A DNA stretch of 64,000 bases from VRUE01 sp963704515. Lineage in GTDB: Bacteria; Actinomycetota; Thermoleophilia; Solirubrobacterales; 70-9. The notes under the pieces are model-generated. The model was given only the letters and a program-made list of their open reading frames with translations. It was not told the DNA's origin and did not search any database. Shown here piece by piece: positions 32,301-39,878 of this stretch (positions are counted from its first letter, which is position 1; the number at the start of each line of letters is the position of its first letter). The stretch lies in the NCBI GenBank assembly GCA_963704515.1, contig OY969913.1:1302001-1366000 (forward strand), given 5' to 3'. The position numbers and the translations under genes were made by a program.

Positions 32301-34041
32301 CGAGAAGGTCGCCGCCGCCCGTAACGCGGCGCCCGGCACCGACCTGATCTCGCCCTCCAACAACCACGACCTCTACTCGATCGAGGACCTCGCCGAGCTG
32401 ATCGACGAGCTGAAGACGGTCAACCCCGACGTGCGCGTATCGGTCAAGGTGCCCGTCGTGCCGAACATCGGCACGATCGGCCTCGGCATCGCCAAGGCGG
32501 GCGCCGACATCATCACCCTCTCGGGCTTCGAGGGCGGCACCGGCGCCGCCCGCCAGCACGCCCTGCGCCACGTCGGCCTGCCCTCCGACATCGGCACCCG
32601 CGCCGTGCACCGGGCGCTGATGGAGGCCGGCATCCGCAACCGGGTTGAGATCTGGGCCGACGGCGGCTACCGCCACGGCCACGACATCGTCAAGCTGCAC
32701 TGCCTCGGCGCCAACCGGGTCGGGTTCGGCACCCTGGCGATGGTCAGCCTCGGCTGCACGATCTGCCGCGGCTGCCAGCTCGACACCTGCCACGTCGGCA
32801 TCGCGACCCAGATCGAGACCGTCGAGCAGGCCCAGGAGCACGGCCTGAAGAAGTTCACCCCGCAGGAGGTCGACGTGGCCGCCGAGAGCTGCGCGCGCTT
32901 CTTCGGGGCGATGGGCGAGGAGGTCAAGCAGGTCGTCGCCTCGCTCGGCTACGAGCGCGCCCAGGACCTGGTCGGCCGCTATGACCTGCTGGAGCAGATT
33001 GCCCACCACGACACGGTCGACCTGGCGCCGCTGATCACGCCGCTGGAGGAGTTCCTCGACCTCGAGCCGATCGACCTGCCGGTGGCCGAAGTCGCCGAGG
33101 AGCGGGCCGAGGCCGGTCTGGTCGCCGCCCGGCCGATCCGCATGGAGGCCAAGCAGGCCTCGCACCAGATTGCGGGGCTTGCTGGGGATATCTGCCCGGG
33201 ACGCACGATCCGCAACGAGTTCCCGCGCCACACCGACGCCAACGACCGCGTGCTCGGCACCGAGCTTGCCGGGGCGATCTCCCGCTCGCGGATCTTCGAC
33301 GACGGCCCGGAGTCCAACGACGACGTGCTCGCCAGCCTCGAGTTCAACGGCGGCTCGGTGGCCGGCCAGGGGCTGGGGGCCTTCAACGCCTACGGGGTCT
33401 CGATCCGGGTCGAGGGCGGCGCCCAGGACGGCGTCGGCAAGGCGATGCTCGGCGGCTCGGTGGCAGTGCTCAAGGGCAAGGGCGCCAAGGGCCAGCGGGT
33501 CAATGGCTCGGTCGGCAAGTCCTTCGCCTACGGCGCCCAGCGCGGCCGCCTCTTCGTGCAGGGATCGGCCGACTCGCGCTTCTGCATCCGCCTCTCCGGC
33601 GCCGACGTGGTGCTCGCCGGCGAACCGGAGGAGGAGATCGACGACAGCCGCGGCTGCGTCGTCGACCGCGCCAACGCCAAGGGCTTCGCCTTCGAGTACA
33701 TGACCTCGGGCCGGGCGATCGTGCTCGGCGACCTCGGGCCCTGGGCCTGCGCCGGGATGACCGGCGGCCGCGTCTACGTCCGCCATAACGCTTTCGGCAT
33801 CGACCGCGAGGCGATCGAACGGCGGCTGGGCGAGGGCGCCAAGGTCGAGCTCAAAGACCTCGACGCCGAGGGTCTGCTCGACGTCGACGACCTGCTCGGC
33901 GCCTTCGCGGAGGAACTCCGCGCCACCGGTCAGGACGAGGAGGCAGAGAGGGTTCTGGGGCTCGCCCAGGACGCGACCGGTAACTTCATGATGGTCGTCC
34001 CCCACAAGGTCCAGGCGGACCCGAGTATCTCGACTGAGTGA
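29374..34041 (+). CDS. gltB: Glutamate synthase large subunit
   Basis: 1555 residues, GTG start with GGGAGGT upstream. It transfers the amide nitrogen of glutamine to 2-oxoglutarate. The glutaminase domain has its nucleophile at Cys37 (KDACAIYASV), so about 36 residues are probably removed on maturation. The central and FMN-binding domains follow. The iron-sulfur motif is C1128-x5-C1134-x4-C1139 with an extra C1131 between. The GXGXG beta-helix domain forms the C-terminus (GGSVAVLKGKGAKGQRVNGS). No gltD lies nearby, so the electron donor is either a distant GltD or ferredoxin. Confidence 0.95.
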   Translation: MSQSQSRELHGEVLRYSPERPYRPLVSPPSVEDKDACAIYASVRKDATPSHRPIELAIPALQKMLHRAGNVDGEGDGCGLLLDLPRKIWAEEVRSGGHDPSLTLDDAFAVAHIFIERSQDRERIQHDARELLREGGFRILAERIGAVDSSALGPTAREEEPHFWQIAGLVADASRRDQVLFDLMIELEGRLDVHVPSFSATTCVYKVMGAPKVLGEYYPDLLDERFETIGSFGHNRYSTNTWPSFKRVQPFSVLGHNGEINTIAQLRQEAKMLGVPIRPGSSDSQDLNRTINTLVNRDGLSLAEAMEMVVPPIVEEIRHMPAELHRFYMYLHQAMGPFAQGPVALIARHHDECVFSSDALGLRPLWQVETGEDFVFSSEPGVVPVGAMTAEPKPLAPGEKALVTIDREARRSFLHPHDAMLRIVRESWLRRNGAEDAAAYDRALETGGPLEGEEVPGYSDAGPEEPVKVVDRVLAGFGWQRDDVKLVQQMASNGSEPVGSLGYDGPLAALSPERQNLADYFKETVAVVTNPAIDREREVEHFSTRTVFGRRPSIDAAGVDTGTVETAFPVILGGHHGLAPLSDKTYRRIAREHRTYLLEDLWEEFRGRADVVDISLLESETTQGAIERIKQEAVKKVRDGAELLVLTDRTVYDADRRYLDPHLATSAVDQALKQFKVEPGEENLRRRCGIVLRSAAIRNVHDTMLALGLGANGVCPYTMVEVICVEDYENDVSNLCDALEKGIEKVISTIGIHEVRGYARQFSSIGVKPELAEIFMTEAFAASEKGGVGFAQLDEDTNQRARILAGDEDAKPAKTFRFYPKVYKAAIATANGSGSYEEYSQKVRDLEEQSPISMRHIMALKGDREPLADPSSVDAGVGLHDYPVVISSMSFGSQSEPAFRAYAEAAKSINVLCVNGEGGEIRDMYGHYRKWRGQQVASGRFGVSAEMINSSYLAEIKIGQGAKPGEGGHLPGKKVSEKVAAARNAAPGTDLISPSNNHDLYSIEDLAELIDELKTVNPDVRVSVKVPVVPNIGTIGLGIAKAGADIITLSGFEGGTGAARQHALRHVGLPSDIGTRAVHRALMEAGIRNRVEIWADGGYRHGHDIVKLHCLGANRVGFGTLAMVSLGCTICRGCQLDTCHVGIATQIETVEQAQEHGLKKFTPQEVDVAAESCARFFGAMGEEVKQVVASLGYERAQDLVGRYDLLEQIAHHDTVDLAPLITPLEEFLDLEPIDLPVAEVAEERAEAGLVAARPIRMEAKQASHQIAGLAGDICPGRTIRNEFPRHTDANDRVLGTELAGAISRSRIFDDGPESNDDVLASLEFNGGSVAGQGLGAFNAYGVSIRVEGGAQDGVGKAMLGGSVAVLKGKGAKGQRVNGSVGKSFAYGAQRGRLFVQGSADSRFCIRLSGADVVLAGEPEEEIDDSRGCVVDRANAKGFAFEYMTSGRAIVLGDLGPWACAGMTGGRVYVRHNAFGIDREAIERRLGEGAKVELKDLDAEGLLDVDDLLGAFAEELRATGQDEEAERVLGLAQDATGNFMMVVPHKVQADPSISTE

Positions 34042-34062
34042 CGCGCTTGGCGTGGGCGTGGG

Positions 34063-34171
34063 GGAGGGGTGGGCAGGTGCCCCTCCGACGGAACCCGCGC
34101 CCACACGAGGTGGAGGGACCAGGGTTTAGTCGCTCACAAGTTCCGCTGGAGGGGCACCTGCCCACCCCTCC
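34063..34171. repeat. Long palindromic intergenic element (element 3)
   Basis: Bases 34063-34094 and 34140-34171 are inverted repeats matching at 30 of 32 positions, around a 45-base interior. The interior is nearly the reverse complement of that of the element at 34641-34749 (only a handful of differences), while the outer ~12 bases of the arms differ between the two. It lies between the gltB stop and the stop of a convergent gene. Confidence 0.9.
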
Positions 34172-34183
34172 GAAAGCTCTCGC

Positions 34184-34579
34184 CTAGCGGCCCAGGGTCA
34201 GCAGGTCGGCTATGGCGCGGACCTCCTTGAGGAGGCCGTCGAGCATTTGCTCCGTGTTGGTGTGGATGCGCCACTCGGCGTGCTTGCCCTCTTGCTCGAC
34301 CTGGTCGAGGCGGGATTCGAGAGCTTCTGTGCGGGCGTCGACCTTGTCGATGCGCTTGTTTAGGCGCTTCTCGCTCTTGCGGATGCGGCGCTTGAGGAAG
34401 TAGCTCGTCTCCTCGCGGATGACGTCCAGTTCTGCGCGGAGGGTTGCCTCGTCGATGCCGCCGTTCCCCTGCTCGGCAAGCATCTCCTCAACCCCGCTCC
34501 GAACCCGCTCGATCTCCTCATGCAACCGCTCCCGCGCCCGCTGAGCAGAAACCTCCGGAGACTCGGCACCACGATCCAT
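34184..34579 (-). CDS. Coiled-coil hypothetical protein
   Basis: About 131 residues from ATG 34579, chosen because TAGCAT (34592-34587 on the complement) precedes it by 7 nt; an ATG three codons earlier overlaps that hexamer. Almost the whole chain is charged and helical (ERLHEEIERVRSGVEEMLAE, KRRIRKSEKRLNKRIDKVDA, ESRLDQVEQEGKHAEWRI), typical of a coiled coil. No domain named. The gene is bracketed by two inverted copies of the same palindromic element. Confidence 0.6.
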   Translation of the reverse strand: MDRGAESPEVSAQRARERLHEEIERVRSGVEEMLAEQGNGGIDEATLRAELDVIREETSYFLKRRIRKSEKRLNKRIDKVDARTEALESRLDQVEQEGKHAEWRIHTNTEQMLDGLLKEVRAIADLLTLGR

Positions 34580-34640
34580 GACGCCCATGCTAAGCACCAG
34601 CGAGGCCGGAATTTCCGCACATCCCAAGCTTTCCCGAGAA

Positions 34641-34749
34641 GAGCGAGGGTGGGGATGCCCCTCCAGCGAAACTTGTGAGCGACTAAGCGCTGGTCCCTAT
34701 ACCTCGTGTTGGCGCGGGTTTCGTCGGAGGGGCATCCCCACCCTCGCTC
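34641..34749. repeat. Long palindromic intergenic element (element 4, inverted relative to element 3)
   Basis: Bases 34641-34672 and 34718-34749 are inverted repeats matching at 30 of 32 positions with a 45-base interior. The two mismatches are at the same place as in element 3 (AG against GA next to the loop). The interior, reverse-complemented, reads like that of element 3, with shared blocks such as AACCCGCGCC, ACACGAGGT and TTAGTCGCTCACAAG. Confidence 0.9.
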
Positions 34750-34756
34750 CCCCCCG

Positions 34757-35326
34757 TCAGCTTTCGAGCGCGAACAACCGATACCGCCCGATAGCCAGCT
34801 CGTCCCCGTCCGCAAGCCTCCCCCAGTCGACCATCTTGCCGTTGAGGAAGACGCCGTTGAGGCTGCGGTCGTCGAGGACGCGCAGCGAGTCGGGCTGTTC
34901 GGAGACGATCAGGGCGTGGCGGCGGGAGACGCTGGGGTCGTCGAGGCGAATGTCGGCGGTGGCGCTGCGGCCGATCCGCGTCCAGCCCCGACCGACCGAG
35001 AAGGTCTGGATCTCGCCGCCGTCGTCGCGGTAGGCGAGATAGCGCCCGGGCCCCCGCAGCATCGAGCGCGCCAGCGGCAGCCACTCGGGCGTCACCGCAG
35101 TGGCCGGAGGCGTCAACTCGATGGTCTGGCCGTGCTCCTGCATCGGCTCGAAGATCGAGTCGCGGTGGAACTCGGCGGCGCCGCAGCGCGGGCACTGCGG
35201 AAGCTGCTCGTTCTCGCCCAGCGAAAGCTGGGAACTGCAGATGACGCAGAAGTAGGTACCCGTACCCGGGACCGCGCCTACGACAAAGCTCTCAACCTCT
35301 GTACCGGGGCCGACACTGGTAACCAT
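34757..35326 (-). CDS. FHA-domain protein with zinc ribbon
   Basis: 189 residues. A short zinc ribbon near the N-terminus (YFCVICSSQ, then PQCPRCGAAE). The FHA domain fills about 100-189 with the standard signature: TRIGRSATADIRLDDPSVSRRHA, then RVLDDRSLNGVFLNG. FHA domains bind phosphothreonine, so it probably acts downstream of a serine/threonine kinase. None is in the window. AAGGAG precedes the ATG. Confidence 0.85.
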   Translation of the reverse strand: MVTSVGPGTEVESFVVGAVPGTGTYFCVICSSQLSLGENEQLPQCPRCGAAEFHRDSIFEPMQEHGQTIELTPPATAVTPEWLPLARSMLRGPGRYLAYRDDGGEIQTFSVGRGWTRIGRSATADIRLDDPSVSRRHALIVSEQPDSLRVLDDRSLNGVFLNGKMVDWGRLADGDELAIGRYRLFALES

Positions 35327-35452
35327 GGGGGGGGTCTCCTTCCCGGCGCCTCCGTTGTGCCGATGCTACCCGAAACTCGTGGCGCCGCATCAGGGATTTA
35401 CCGCAGACGGCAATCCCAAAGGGCGGCCTCGCGAATAGAATCGCGCTCGCCC

Positions 35453-35968
35453 ATGGGCCCGGTCAGCGCAGAAGTCGAGATCGACGTTCCCCGTCAGCAG
35501 GCATTCGCGGCGATCTGCGACCTGGCGCTGCGTCCGGCCTTCACCGATCACTTCCTCAGCGGCTTTCACCTGACCCGGATCGAGCCCTCCGGCGTCGGCG
35601 CCGGAGCGCGGTTTCGCTTCGAGGTGCGGCCGCGGCGCGTCTGGATGGACACGACGATCGTCAAGGCCGAGAAGCCGCATCGCGTCGTCGAGCACGGCCG
35701 CGGCGGGCGCGGCAACCGCATCCCCGCGACGACGCTCTGGGAGCTGACCGAGGGCCCGGGCTCGCTGACGACCGTGCGGGTCTCCTACTGGACCGAGCCA
35801 GGGCACCTCGACCGCGCTCTGGAGCTGCTCTCCGCGGCCTCGGCCCCGTACGAGCGGCGCTGGCGCGAGGCGTTGCGGCGGCTGCGCGACGGGCTCGAGT
35901 CGGGAGAGCTGGGCGCCGGCAGGATCGGCGTCGCCGGCGGCAACCCCCATGCGACCGGTATTCCCTGA
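35453..35968 (+). CDS. SRPBCC (START/polyketide-cyclase-like) family protein
   Basis: 171 residues from ATG 35453; a longer upstream frame is an overlap with the divergent FHA gene and is rejected. The fold is suggested by the N-terminal strand SAEVEIDVPRQQAFAAICDL, the central FRFEVRPRRVWMDTTIVKAEKPHRVVEHG, and the closing long helix (YERRWREALRRLRDGLE). These bind hydrophobic ligands or act as cyclases; ligand unknown. TAGAAT at 35436-35441 could be the -10 element. Confidence 0.72.
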   Translation: MGPVSAEVEIDVPRQQAFAAICDLALRPAFTDHFLSGFHLTRIEPSGVGAGARFRFEVRPRRVWMDTTIVKAEKPHRVVEHGRGGRGNRIPATTLWELTEGPGSLTTVRVSYWTEPGHLDRALELLSAASAPYERRWREALRRLRDGLESGELGAGRIGVAGGNPHATGIP

Positions 35969-35995
35969 TCCCGTTTCTATAGGCTCTCGCCGCCG

Positions 35996-36544
35996 ATGCA
36001 CCGCCCCCGCCGAACCGTCTCGCCGCTGCTTGCGGCGCTCGCCCTGCTGGCGCTGACGCTCGGCGTCTCCGCCTGCGGCTGGACGAACGAATCGAAGCAG
36101 GCGGTCGAGGGTGAGCCGGTCAAGCTCGGCGAGCTCAAATACAACGTGGTCTTCTCCCGCTACCTCAACCGCCACGACAACGAGGACTCCGCCTACCTGG
36201 CCGGCCAGTCGCCGCCGAAGAGAGGCTCCAACTACTTCGGCGTCTTCCTCGAAGTGCAGAACAAGAGCGAAGCGGACCAGACCCTGGCCAGCGAATTCTC
36301 GATCAAAGACGCCGGCGAACAGGAATTCACCGCGATCCCCTCCAAGAGCCTCTACGCCTTCCCGGCGGGCGGCAAGGTCGAACCGCAGGAACCGATTCCG
36401 GCGCCCGATTCGACCCCGCAGCAGGGCCCGATCGAGGGCTCGCTGGTGCTCTTTGAACTTCCCGGCAGCGTTTCGGAGAACCGGCCGCTGACGCTCTTCA
36501 TCGCCGGCCCCGAAGGCCCGGCGGAAATTACCCTCGACCTCTAG
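35996..36544 (+). CDS. Putative lipoprotein, DUF4352-like
   Basis: 182 residues. Signal peptide with lipobox GVSAC (Cys27). The mature domain is immunoglobulin-like in its strands (GVFLEVQNKSEADQTLASEFSIKDAGEQEF), as in DUF4352 proteins, which are extracellular. TAGGCT 10 nt upstream. It ends one base before the convergent PBP gene. Confidence 0.68.
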   Translation: MHRPRRTVSPLLAALALLALTLGVSACGWTNESKQAVEGEPVKLGELKYNVVFSRYLNRHDNEDSAYLAGQSPPKRGSNYFGVFLEVQNKSEADQTLASEFSIKDAGEQEFTAIPSKSLYAFPAGGKVEPQEPIPAPDSTPQQGPIEGSLVLFELPGSVSENRPLTLFIAGPEGPAEITLDL

Positions 36545-36545
36545 C

Positions 36546-38273
36546 TCAGAGGCCGGCCGAGAGCACCTGGGAGGCGGCCGGGGCCGCGACTTCGCCGCCC
36601 GCCGCTTCCGCTTCGACGAGCAGCACCCCGATCGCCAGCTTGGCGTGGTCGGCGGGGGCGAACGCGGCGAACCAGGCGTCCTTGCGCTGCTGCGGGTGTT
36701 CGGATTCCTCTTCGCCGGGCTTCGGTCCCAGCTCGGCGGTGCCGGTCTTGCCGGCGACCTGCGCCTCGGGGATCGCGCCCGCGTAGCCGGTGCCGCTGGT
36801 GACCACGCCGATCATCAGTTCGGTCAGCTCGGAGGCGGTCTTCTTGGCCATAACCCGTTCCGGCTTTTGGGTGGGGCGCAGCTTGCGGTTGGCGACGATC
36901 GAGGTCGGCTCGCGCACGCCGTCGTTGCCGATCGTCTGCGCGACGCTCGCCATCTCCAGCGGCGTGGCGAGGACTTCGCCCTGGCCGATCGCGCTCACCC
37001 CGAGGTCGACTTCTTCGCCGATTTCGGCCGGGATCGTCGATTCCGCCGGTTCGACCCGGGCGACGATGCGGGGGGCGTAGAGCGCCGGCGGCGAGTTGAA
37101 GCCGAAGCGTTCGGCCGTGCCGACCAGTTCGTCGTTGCCGATCTTCGGGCCGAGTGGGGCGAAGTCGGCGTTGCAGGACTCGGCGAACGCTTCGCGCAGC
37201 GTGCCGCCGCAGATCTCGCCGTTGGCGTTTTCGATGACGCGGCCGCCGACGTTGGCGCCTTCGCTGAGTTCGAATTCGTCGTCCATCGAGAGCACGCCCT
37301 TTTCCAGGGCGGCGATCGTGGTGATCATCTTGAAGGTGGAGCCGGGCGGCTGCGGGGCGGAGAAGGCTTGCCCGGCGAGCGCGCGCACGTCGCCGTTGCG
37401 CGAGTCGAGCACGGCGATGCCGCCGAGCCGGCCGGCCAGGGCGGAGACCGCTTCTTCCTGCAGGCCGACGTCGATCGTCGTCTTCACCGCCGCGCCGGCC
37501 TTCGGTTCGGCTTCGGCGAGGACTCGTGAGGAGCCGCTCTTGGCGACGGCCAGCAGTCTGCCACCGGGCCGGCCGGCTAGCCGCGGGTTGAAGGCCTGCT
37601 CGAGGCCGGTCACGCCGACCGGCGTGTCGGGCGGAAAGCCCTGCCGGGCGAGCGCCTCCATGTCTTCTTCCGCGGCTTCGCCGACTTCGCCGGTGACGTC
37701 GATCGCGGCGCTGCCGATCGGGTGCGCCCGGGCTGCGGCCGGTCCCTCGGCCAGCGGCGTCCCGTCGGCCGCGAGGATCGGCGCTCGCGGCGCCAGTTCG
37801 ACCTGGTTTTCAAGCTGCTCACCGCGCCGCAGCCCGGGGAAGAGCAGGCTCTCGTCCCACTCGACTCCGCCTTCGGCAAAGGGCAGGTCGAGATCTGCTT
37901 CGAAGCCGCCGAAGGCAACCGTGCTGACCGCCATCGGGACCGGGACCAGCGTCTCGCCGTCCCTGGAGGTCGAATCTCCCGGCCCGTCCGCGTGGAGCGA
38001 GCGCAGCGTCGCGGTCGCCTCGGCTTCGCGATAGGCGCCGGTGAATTCCGCCCGCTCGATCTTGCGCCGCGAGGCCGGGTTCAACTCCTTGTACATGGCG
38101 GCGAAGTCGTTGCGAACCCAGGCATCGGCGAAGCGTTCCGCCGCATCCTTCTCAGGCGACGACCCGGGAGCCCCCGCGATCAGGCCGACGACAAACGAGA
38201 CGGCCGCGATCAGCGGCAATATGCGTGTGGCGAGACGACGACGGCGCTCGACCTCGGGAGAACGGCCATTCAC
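36546..38273 (-). CDS. Penicillin-binding protein (transpeptidase) with MecA-type NTF2-like N-terminal domain
   Basis: 575 residues. One N-terminal membrane anchor (about 16-34). The NTF2-like (MecA_N) domain lies at about 42-140. A short dimerisation region precedes the transpeptidase domain. Active-site motifs are complete: S312-T-F-K315, S366-C-N368 and K509-T-G511. It cross-links peptidoglycan. Actinobacterial class B PBPs of this layout are known, and the fold is the one that confers low beta-lactam affinity in MecA; resistance cannot be inferred here. Confidence 0.9.
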   Translation of the reverse strand: MNGRSPEVERRRRLATRILPLIAAVSFVVGLIAGAPGSSPEKDAAERFADAWVRNDFAAMYKELNPASRRKIERAEFTGAYREAEATATLRSLHADGPGDSTSRDGETLVPVPMAVSTVAFGGFEADLDLPFAEGGVEWDESLLFPGLRRGEQLENQVELAPRAPILAADGTPLAEGPAAARAHPIGSAAIDVTGEVGEAAEEDMEALARQGFPPDTPVGVTGLEQAFNPRLAGRPGGRLLAVAKSGSSRVLAEAEPKAGAAVKTTIDVGLQEEAVSALAGRLGGIAVLDSRNGDVRALAGQAFSAPQPPGSTFKMITTIAALEKGVLSMDDEFELSEGANVGGRVIENANGEICGGTLREAFAESCNADFAPLGPKIGNDELVGTAERFGFNSPPALYAPRIVARVEPAESTIPAEIGEEVDLGVSAIGQGEVLATPLEMASVAQTIGNDGVREPTSIVANRKLRPTQKPERVMAKKTASELTELMIGVVTSGTGYAGAIPEAQVAGKTGTAELGPKPGEEESEHPQQRKDAWFAAFAPADHAKLAIGVLLVEAEAAGGEVAAPAASQVLSAGL

Positions 38274-38331
38274 TTAGGGGAAATGTAGCCGTGAAGGGCG
38301 GCGGCGCCCGCGACCCTCGCCGCCTGCTTCC

Positions 38332-39486
38332 ATGTACGGGATGACCGTGCTCGACTGGGGAATCGTCGCCTTCACCCTGGCCCTGGCGCTCTGGGGGTTC
38401 CGGCAGGGGCTGATCGTCGGCGCCCTGACCCTGCTCGGCTTCGCGGTTGGCGCCTTCGCCGGCAGCCGGATCGGGCCGCTGGTCCTCAACCAGGGGGCCG
38501 ATTCGCCCTATGCACCGCTCTGCGCGGCGCTGGGGGCGCTGGTGACCGGAGCGATCGTCGCGGTGACGCTCGAGAGCCTGGCGCTGGGCCTGCGCTCGCG
38601 GCTGATCCGCGGCCGCGGGCTGCTGCACCTGGCCGACGGCGCCGGCGGCGCGGCGCTGGTCACCTCGGTGGCGCTCGGCGTCGTCTGGGTCTTCGGCGCC
38701 GTCGCCCTGCACGCCCCCGGCACCGCCCGGCTGCGCGCCGACGTGCAGCGCTCGGTGATCCTGCGCAGCCTCAACGAAGTGCTGCCGCCGAGCGGGCCGA
38801 TCCTCAACGCCCTGGACCGGGTCGACCCGGCGCCCTCGATCCTCGGCCCGACGGCGCCGGTTCCGGCGCCCGACCCGGCGATCGCCTCCGACCCCGACGT
38901 CGAGCGCGCCGGCGCCTCGGTCGTCCGCGTGCTCGGCACCGCCTGCGGCCTCGGCGTCGAGGGCTCGGGCTGGGTCGCCGGCCCCGGGCTCGTCGTCACC
39001 AACGCCCACGTCGTCGCCGGCGAGCACGACACGACGGTGACCACGCCGGAAGGCGCCTCGCTGGAAGCGACCGTCGTCCACTACGACTCCGAGAACGACC
39101 TCGCCCTGCTGCACGTCGAAGCCGACCTGCCGGCGCTGGCGCTCGCCCCCGACCCGCGGTCGGGCACGGCGGGCGCGGTGCTCGGCTACCCGGAGAACGG
39201 CCCCTACGCGGTCTCCCCGGCGCGGCTCGGCGAGACCCGCGACACGATCAGCGACGACTCATACGGCCGCGGTCCGGTCCGCCGGCCGATCGCCTCCTTG
39301 CGCGGCGAGGTTCGCAGCGGCAACTCCGGTGGGCCGCTGGTCGACTCGCGCGGCCGGGTGCTGGGGACGGTCTTCGCGGCGACGACGACCGGCACGCCGG
39401 GCGGCTTCGCGGTCCCCGACGAGGTCGTCGAAGCGGCCTTGGCCGCGCCGCTCGCCCCGGTCGAACCCGGGCCCTGTGCCGGCTAG
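38332..39486 (+). CDS. marP: MarP-like membrane serine protease (CvpA domain + trypsin-like)
   Basis: 384 residues. Four membrane helices in a CvpA-like domain (1-125), then a periplasmic protease with H226 (TNAHVVAG), D256 (DSENDLALLHV) and S332 (RSGNSGGPLV). MarP of mycobacteria maintains internal pH in acid and processes a peptidoglycan hydrolase; the same general role is likely. An internal ATG three codons in is an alternative start. Confidence 0.9.
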   Translation: MYGMTVLDWGIVAFTLALALWGFRQGLIVGALTLLGFAVGAFAGSRIGPLVLNQGADSPYAPLCAALGALVTGAIVAVTLESLALGLRSRLIRGRGLLHLADGAGGAALVTSVALGVVWVFGAVALHAPGTARLRADVQRSVILRSLNEVLPPSGPILNALDRVDPAPSILGPTAPVPAPDPAIASDPDVERAGASVVRVLGTACGLGVEGSGWVAGPGLVVTNAHVVAGEHDTTVTTPEGASLEATVVHYDSENDLALLHVEADLPALALAPDPRSGTAGAVLGYPENGPYAVSPARLGETRDTISDDSYGRGPVRRPIASLRGEVRSGNSGGPLVDSRGRVLGTVFAATTTGTPGGFAVPDEVVEAALAAPLAPVEPGPCAG

Positions 39487-39493
39487 GCCATCA

Positions 39494-39508
39494 CTTACGT
39501 TCGGTAAG
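39494..39508. promoter_or_regulatory. Candidate HxlR operator CTTAC-N5-GTAAG
   Basis: Perfect 5-bp inverted repeat with GTTCG centre, 13 bp before the GTG of the HxlR regulator. It overlaps a possible -10 hexamer (TAAGCT, 39505-39510), so binding would block the promoter. Consistent with autoregulation. Confidence 0.5.
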
Positions 39509-39521
39509 CTCCGATGGCTAC

Positions 39522-39878
39522 GTGGAGGCCGGGCACACCGCCCAAGATCAGGCTGCCAAAGCCAACGGGAACGGAGTCTGTCCGCACTTCCATGCCGCGA
39601 TCGAGCTGATCGGAAAGCGCTGGACGGGAGCGATCCTCTGCGCGCTGACCGAGGAATCGCTGCGCTTCGCCGAGCTCGCCCGCGCCGTGCCGGGCCTCTC
39701 CGACCGGCTGCTGTCCCAGCGCCTGCGCGAGCTGGAGGAGGAAGGGCTGGTCGAGCGCGAGGTGGAGGCTGGGACGCCGGTGCGGGTGACCTACTCGCTG
39801 ACCGCGAAGGGGACCGAGCTGGAGCCCGCAATCGGTGAGCTCAAGGCATGGGCCAAGCGCTGGAACCGCACCGCATAG
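39522..39878 (+). CDS. HxlR-family transcriptional regulator
   Basis: 118 residues, GTG start. Winged-helix domain with the family opening VCPHFHAAIELIGKRWTGAIL, recognition region FAELARAVPGLSDRLLSQRLRELEEEGLVERE and the wing (VRVTYSLTAKG). The conserved N-terminal Cys20 is the redox-sensing cysteine in several relatives. Overlaps xseA by 31 nt, so the two are likely co-transcribed although functionally unrelated. Confidence 0.88.
   Translation: MEAGHTAQDQAAKANGNGVCPHFHAAIELIGKRWTGAILCALTEESLRFAELARAVPGLSDRLLSQRLRELEEEGLVEREVEAGTPVRVTYSLTAKGTELEPAIGELKAWAKRWNRTA

Noticed and set aside
29323..34104. 1593-codon open frame antisense to gltB
   Set aside because: It mirrors gltB codon by codon; the translation is Asp/Gly/Val/Arg-biased without any domain, as expected from the complement of a GC-rich gene.
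34706..35452. N-terminal extension of the SRPBCC frame
   Set aside because: It is antisense to the FHA-domain gene; the SRPBCC fold begins at ATG 35453.
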